Translations under genes and position numbers: made by a program | Shown here: positions 60,133 to 64,000 of the stretch, in pieces | Layout of the letters: the number at the start of each line of letters is the position of its first letter | How positions within the stretch are numbered: position 1 is the stretch's first letter | Notes under the pieces: model-generated | Told to the model about the DNA's origin: nothing | Seen by the model: the letters and a program-made list of their open reading frames with translations, nothing else | Databases searched by the model: none | Source: Acrocarpospora catenulata | GTDB taxonomy: Bacteria > Actinomycetota > Actinomycetes > Streptosporangiales > Streptosporangiaceae | NCBI RefSeq assembly: GCF_018476525.1 | Contig: NZ_JAHCST010000001.1 | Span: forward strand, 250,069-314,068 | Reading direction: 5' to 3' | Length of the DNA: 64,000 bases

Positions 60133-60915
60133 ATGGCACGGGTGCGGTACGCGGCGGGCAGGCTCTGCTGGGCGGATGTCGGGGTGGCCGAGCTGGCCGC
60201 CGCCGAGGAGTTCTACCGGCGGCTGTTCGGGTGGGAGTTCGAGCCCCGGGGGCGTACCCACTCCACCGCGTTACTGCGCGGGCAGCCGGTGGCGGGCCTC
60301 GGCCCGGCCAGGGACGGGACGCCGGCCTGGACCACCCATCTGGCGGTGGACGACCTCGACGAGACCGTCAAGGTGGCCGTGGACGCCGGTGGCCGGGTGG
60401 TGGCCGGGCCCGACCAGGTCTTCGACGAGGGCCGCGAGCAGGGCTGGGGCGCGGTGCTGGCCGACCCGGCCGGGGCGGCCTTCGGCGTCTGGGAGGAACG
60501 TGACTTCCCCGGCGCGGCGGTCACCGGGCTGCCGGGCTCCTTCTGCTGGCACGAGCTGGCCGTCCGGGAGGTGACCGAGGCGGCCGCCTTCTACGGGCAG
60601 GTCTTCGGCTGGAACGCGCGCACCGCGCCGCTGCTCCACGGCGACGGCAGCTACACCGAGTTCGACCTGCGCAGGTACCGGGGCGGCCGGGAGACCGTGG
60701 CGGGCATGGTGGAGATGACCGGGGTCTGGCCGCCGCAGATCCCGCCGCACTGGATGATCTACTTCGCGGTGGCCGACTGCCTGGCCGCCGCTGACCTGGT
60801 GGAGGAACTCGGCGGCAGCGTCGAGGTGCCGCCGTTCCAGCTCCCCACGGGCCGGACCACCGTGGTGGCCGACCCGCAGGGCGCCGTGCTGTCGTTGATC
60901 GAACTCGTCGGGTAG
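60133..60915 (+). CDS. two-domain VOC family protein
   Basis: 260 residues with two glyoxalase-fold halves. The first starts RLCWADVGVAELAAAEEFYR and ends LADPAGAAFGVWEE; the second starts SFCWHELAVREVTEAAAFYG and ends VVADPQGAVLSLIEL. Possible metal ligands are the His of CWHEL and the Glu residues closing each half, but the first half has Trp-Ala where His is common. Such proteins are widespread in actinomycetes, often named glyoxalase; actual substrates are unknown. GAGG lies before the ATG at 60133. Confidence 0.82.
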   Translation: MARVRYAAGRLCWADVGVAELAAAEEFYRRLFGWEFEPRGRTHSTALLRGQPVAGLGPARDGTPAWTTHLAVDDLDETVKVAVDAGGRVVAGPDQVFDEGREQGWGAVLADPAGAAFGVWEERDFPGAAVTGLPGSFCWHELAVREVTEAAAFYGQVFGWNARTAPLLHGDGSYTEFDLRRYRGGRETVAGMVEMTGVWPPQIPPHWMIYFAVADCLAAADLVEELGGSVEVPPFQLPTGRTTVVADPQGAVLSLIELVG

Positions 60916-60916
60916 C

Positions 60917-62275
60917 TCAGCTGGCCCAGTCCAGCAGCGGGATCGTGTTGCTGGGGTGGCGGAGCTTGGACAGCGACTCCTTCTCCAGCTGGCGGATGCG
61001 CTCCCGGGTCAGCCCCAGGTGCTTGCCGATCTCGTCCAGCGTGTGCGGCTTGCCGTCGGCCAGGCCGAACCGGAGCGCCATGATCCGGGCCTCCCGCGGG
61101 GAGAGGTTGCCCAGCACGCCGCGCAGCTGCTCGGCCAGCAGCTGCCGGTCCACCACCTCGCTGGCCTCCAGCGAGTCCACGTCCTCGATCAGGTCGCCGA
61201 TCCGGGTCTCCCCGTCCTCGCCGATGGTGGAGTCCAGGCTGATCGGCTGGCGGGCGGTGCGGAGCAGCTCCTCGATCTGGTCGGGGGTCTTGTCCAGCTC
61301 CACGGCCAGTTCCTCCGGCGTGGGCTCGCGGCCGAGCCGCTGGTGCATGTCCCGCTCCACCCGGGAGAGCTTGGAGAGCATCTCCAGCACGTGCACGGGC
61401 AGCCGGATGGTCCGCGCCGAGTCGGCGAAGCCACGCTGTATGGCCTGGCGGATCCACCACATCGCGTACGTGGAGAACTTGAAGCCCTTGGTGTAGTCGA
61501 ACTTCTCGACCGCCCGGATCAGGCCCAGGTTGCCCTCCTGGACCACGTCCAGCAGCGCCATGCCGCGGTCGGTGTACTTCTTGGCCACCGAGACGACCAG
61601 GCGGAGGTTGGCCTCCAGCATGTGGTCCTTGGCGCGGCGGCCGTCCTCGATCACCCACTCCAGGTCCTCGCGGAAGCCCGGCGGCAGCGGGGTGTCGTTC
61701 TCCTCGGCCTCCTCCAGCTTGTACTCCGCGTACAGGCCGGCCTCGATGCGGCGGGCCAGCTCGACCTCCTGGGCGGCGGTGAGCAGGGTGCGCCGGCCGA
61801 TGGACTTCAGGTACGTGTGCACCGAGTCGCCCATCACCGAGCTGTTGTCGTCGATGTCCACGGACGTGGCTTCGTCGGCCTCAGTGGCCTCGATGGCCTC
61901 GGGGGCCTCGACCTCGAGGTCCTTGAGGTCGCCGGGGTCGATCGTCTCGTCGTCCTCGGCGGCGACTTCGCTGGCTTCGTCGGTCTTCTTGCGGGTGGTC
62001 CCGGAAGTCTTGGCGGTCTTTCTGGCCGGCTTCTTCTTTGCCGTTCCCTTACCGGGGGAGGGGGCCTGGTCGGCCAGGCTCACCCCGGCGTCGGTGAGCT
62101 CGCGCAGTATCGCGCGGCCCTGCGCGGGGCTGACGCCCGCCTCGGCGAATGCCTGCCGTAGCTCGGTGAGGGAGAGGTGACCCTGCGTGCGCCCACGGTC
62201 CAGCAACTGGTCGAGCGTCGACGGGGTCGCCCCAGACGAGCGTGCGGACGGCGAGGCCACGGCGGTTCGGGGCAT
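60917..62275 (-). CDS. RNA polymerase sigma factor, HrdB/SigA-like
   Basis: 452 residues. An N-terminal region 1.1-like segment ([20 protein letters not shown]) and a Lys/Ala and acidic spacer precede region 1.2 [17 protein letters not shown]. Region 2 is [58 protein letters not shown]; region 4 is [20 protein letters not shown]. Principal sigma factors usually have MPFLDLIQEG where this has [10 protein letters not shown], and end differently. It is either the principal factor or a close group 2 paralogue (HrdA/C/D type). ATG at 62275 has GGAGGAGG. Confidence 0.87.
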   Translation of the reverse strand: MPRTAVASPSARSSGATPSTLDQLLDRGRTQGHLSLTELRQAFAEAGVSPAQGRAILRELTDAGVSLADQAPSPGKGTAKKKPARKTAKTSGTTRKKTDEASEVAAEDDETIDPGDLKDLEVEAPEAIEATEADEATSVDIDDNSSVMGDSVHTYLKSIGRRTLLTAAQEVELARRIEAGLYAEYKLEEAEENDTPLPPGFREDLEWVIEDGRRAKDHMLEANLRLVVSVAKKYTDRGMALLDVVQEGNLGLIRAVEKFDYTKGFKFSTYAMWWIRQAIQRGFADSARTIRLPVHVLEMLSKLSRVERDMHQRLGREPTPEELAVELDKTPDQIEELLRTARQPISLDSTIGEDGETRIGDLIEDVDSLEASEVVDRQLLAEQLRGVLGNLSPREARIMALRFGLADGKPHTLDEIGKHLGLTRERIRQLEKESLSKLRHPSNTIPLLDWAS

Positions 62276-62457
62276 GAAGACACCTCCTCCTTGACGGCGC
62301 ACATAAAGTGGGCACATAGCGTGGTTCTGGTAGCTGGGAATCTGGCGGCACGGAGTCGTCGGCGGGTGGCTTGACGCTCCGGCATGCCCTAGCAATAACG
62401 CCAGATACTGTGATTTGTTCCCGCGTTTAGCAAAGGACGGCGGGAAAACCTGAACCG

Positions 62458-62784
62458 CTAGTTCCGCGGCTTGATGCTGATCGACACCTCGGGAATGGGC
62501 ATCGGCTCGGCGCCCTGGAGGCGCTCGGGGGTCCAGTACTCGCCGACCGCGGCGGGGTCCTCGGACATGTGCTTGGACACCACGTCCGGGTCCGGGCTGA
62601 AGCCGGGCGCGGGTCCTTCCTCGGGTTCGAGCGGGAGCGCCTCCGGGGTGGCCCCGGTGATCTGCTTCAGCTGGAGTTGCTCCTGGAGCCGGCCGGCCGA
62701 GGCGGTGTGGGCCACGGCCACCCCACCCACGAGGATGACGCCGACGACTCCGGCGGAGAGCAGCATCCTGGGCGTGGGGATCAT
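62458..62784 (-). CDS. small secreted or membrane-anchored protein
   Basis: 108 residues. The N-terminus ([30 protein letters not shown]) is a signal peptide or anchor; the rest is acidic, Pro-rich and probably flexible ([20 protein letters not shown]), with a C-terminal strand [12 protein letters not shown] at 62784 has GGGAGGA seven bases upstream. The upstream frame is non-coding-like. No family recognised. It lies between the sigma factor and menE genes on the same strand. Confidence 0.65.
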   Translation of the reverse strand: MIPTPRMLLSAGVVGVILVGGVAVAHTASAGRLQEQLQLKQITGATPEALPLEPEEGPAPGFSPDPDVVSKHMSEDPAAVGEYWTPERLQGAEPMPIPEVSISIKPRN

Positions 62785-62836
62785 GATGGCGTCCTCCCGA
62801 GTAGCCGCCTTCTTACAGACGTATGACGAGTGCTGG

Positions 62837-63925
62837 TCACATCTGGTTCCGCAAGGCGACCATATCGGGTTTGCCGTTGGGCAGCAGTGGCACCTGCCGA
62901 ACGTGCATGACCGCCCGGGGTGCGGCATATCCCGGCAAACGTTCCTTTGCGTAGGCGCGCAGGTCGGCCAGGCTCGCCGTACCGGCGACCACGGCGACCA
63001 CGATCTCGCCCCATTCGGGGTCGGGGCGGCCGAGCACGGCCACCTCGCGGACCCGGGGGTGGCCGGAGAGTACGGCGGCCACGGACCCGGCGGCGACCTT
63101 GTGGCCGCCGGTGTTGATCACGTCGTCGGCCCGGCCGAGCACGGTCAGCCGCCCGTTCTCCCAGGTCCCGAGGTCGGAGGTGACGAAGGGGCCGGTGGGG
63201 GGCGGGTCGAAGCGGTAGCCGGAGTAGAGCGTCGGGCCGTCGATCACGATCCGGCCGTCCGCCCGGATTTCGAGATCTACATTGTCAAGGGGGACGCCGT
63301 CGTACACGCAGCCGCCGCAGGTCTCGGTCATGCCGTACGTGGTGACGATCCCCGGATGCGCGGCCAGCAGGTCCGGGGGAGCCGCCGCGCCGCCGAGCAG
63401 GATGGTGCGGAAACCCGACAGATCGGCGTCGGCCAGGCGCCGCAGCTGGGTGGGGACCAGCGAGACGTGGTCGGCGCCGGACGCGGCCACCGCCGCCGGG
63501 TCGAAGCGTTCGTGGATCATCGGTTCTGTTCCGCCGAGCAGTGCTCTGAGCAGCACCTGCAACCCTGCCACGTGCGAGGTGGGCAGGCAGCAGAGCCAGC
63601 GGTCCCCGGCGCTCGCGCCGATCCGCTTGAGCGAGGCGGTGGCCGAGGCGATCAGGGCCGCCGCGCCCAGCCTGACCCCTTTGGGGGTGCCGGTGGAGCC
63701 CGAGGTCGCGATGATCACCGCCACCTCGCCGTCCACGCCTACGCCGTCGGGCAGACGCCGTACGCCGTCCGGAGTGACCAGGTGGGTGGGGCGCAGGTCC
63801 GCATACGACCCGCCGGGGGCCAGTGGCAGGATCGCGGGCCCGTCCTCGAACACGGCGGCCCGCAGCGCCTCCAGCAGCTGGGGACCCGGCGGGAGCAGCA
63901 GGGCGTGAACGGCACGATCAGGCAC
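62837..63925 (-). CDS. menE: o-succinylbenzoate-CoA ligase (MenE)
   Basis: 362 residues, the short actinobacterial MenE. ANL motifs: IIATSGSTGTPKGVRLG, LPTSHVAGLQVLLRALL, TTYGMTETCGGCVYDG, SDLGTWENGRLTVLGRADDV, INTGGHKVAAGSVA and LLPNGKPD. It forms o-succinylbenzoyl-CoA in menaquinone synthesis. GTG at 63925 follows TAGGCT by seven bases, without a ribosome site, so leaderless. Other men genes would be expected beyond the window edge. The remaining 75 nt to the end of the window hold no gene. Confidence 0.9.
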   Translation of the reverse strand: MPDRAVHALLLPPGPQLLEALRAAVFEDGPAILPLAPGGSYADLRPTHLVTPDGVRRLPDGVGVDGEVAVIIATSGSTGTPKGVRLGAAALIASATASLKRIGASAGDRWLCCLPTSHVAGLQVLLRALLGGTEPMIHERFDPAAVAASGADHVSLVPTQLRRLADADLSGFRTILLGGAAAPPDLLAAHPGIVTTYGMTETCGGCVYDGVPLDNVDLEIRADGRIVIDGPTLYSGYRFDPPPTGPFVTSDLGTWENGRLTVLGRADDVINTGGHKVAAGSVAAVLSGHPRVREVAVLGRPDPEWGEIVVAVVAGTASLADLRAYAKERLPGYAAPRAVMHVRQVPLLPNGKPDMVALRNQM

Positions 63926-64000
63926 GGCCCTCAGCCTAACCGTGAAATTGGGCCCGCCTCCGGCAGGTCGGCCCGGCCGCTTCGGGCAAACCCCACATAC

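Overview
This window is very GC-rich DNA with actinobacterial gene content: a garA / ftsR-type merR / DUF151 / merR / gcvP block in the order known from mycobacteria (Rv1827 to Rv1832), a fused trpEG gene behind a Trp-codon leader, thyX, a DUF5999 protein, a one-TM Ser/Thr kinase and an HrdB-like sigma factor. Many starts have no Shine-Dalgarno but sit 6-7 nt after a TANNNT box, as expected of leaderless actinobacterial transcripts. I infer a filamentous actinomycete, probably Streptosporangiales; the family is a guess.

Layout. 1-8.8 kb is a mixed metabolic region: pobA, a methyltransferase divergent from a CGNR regulator, an exopolyphosphatase, a small membrane protein, an MFS pump with a fused DNA-binding-like tail, a VOC protein plus acyl-CoA ligase pair, and a PH-domain membrane protein. 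8.8-16 kb deals with glycans: a secreted GH3 glucosidase with a CBM2 domain, divergent from a GH38 alpha-mannosidase that overlaps a parvulin-like gene. 16-24.2 kb holds a WS/DGAT acyltransferase, a receptor kinase, a decayed patch with a WD40 remnant, an ABC exporter with a 37-codon ORF behind it, a secreted triple-repeat protein and an AI-2E-type permease. 24.3-28 kb holds a DUF3311/MctP-like symporter operon with a Crp-type site and a strong terminator, and a CocE-type hydrolase. 28-40.4 kb has the trp attenuator and trpEG, an amidohydrolase-like protein lacking key ligands, LysE, a universal stress protein, a class I amidotransferase-like protein with Ser in place of its Cys, a flavohemoglobin, a MoaD-like protein behind a minigene, thyX, an ABC pair, a PhyH oxygenase and a PAP2 phosphatase.

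40.4-43.6 kb is a lone membrane-anchored NACHT NTPase, the best candidate for an undescribed defence or signalling protein. 43.6-51 kb has an acyl-CoA dehydrogenase, a lipid methyltransferase-like protein, a two-component system, and a CDP-alcohol phosphatidyltransferase overlapping a GDP-mannose pyrophosphorylase/phosphomannomutase-like fusion. 51-57 kb is the conserved garA-gcvP block, with gcvP behind a tandem glycine riboswitch. 57-64 kb has small conserved proteins, a TetR regulator overlapping its own likely operator, a two-domain VOC protein, the sigma factor, a small secreted protein and menE.

No tRNA, rRNA, CRISPR array, insertion sequence or prophage was recognised. Apart from the 19.5-20.1 kb patch and a truncated fragment near 5.9 kb, the window looks like ordinary chromosome.
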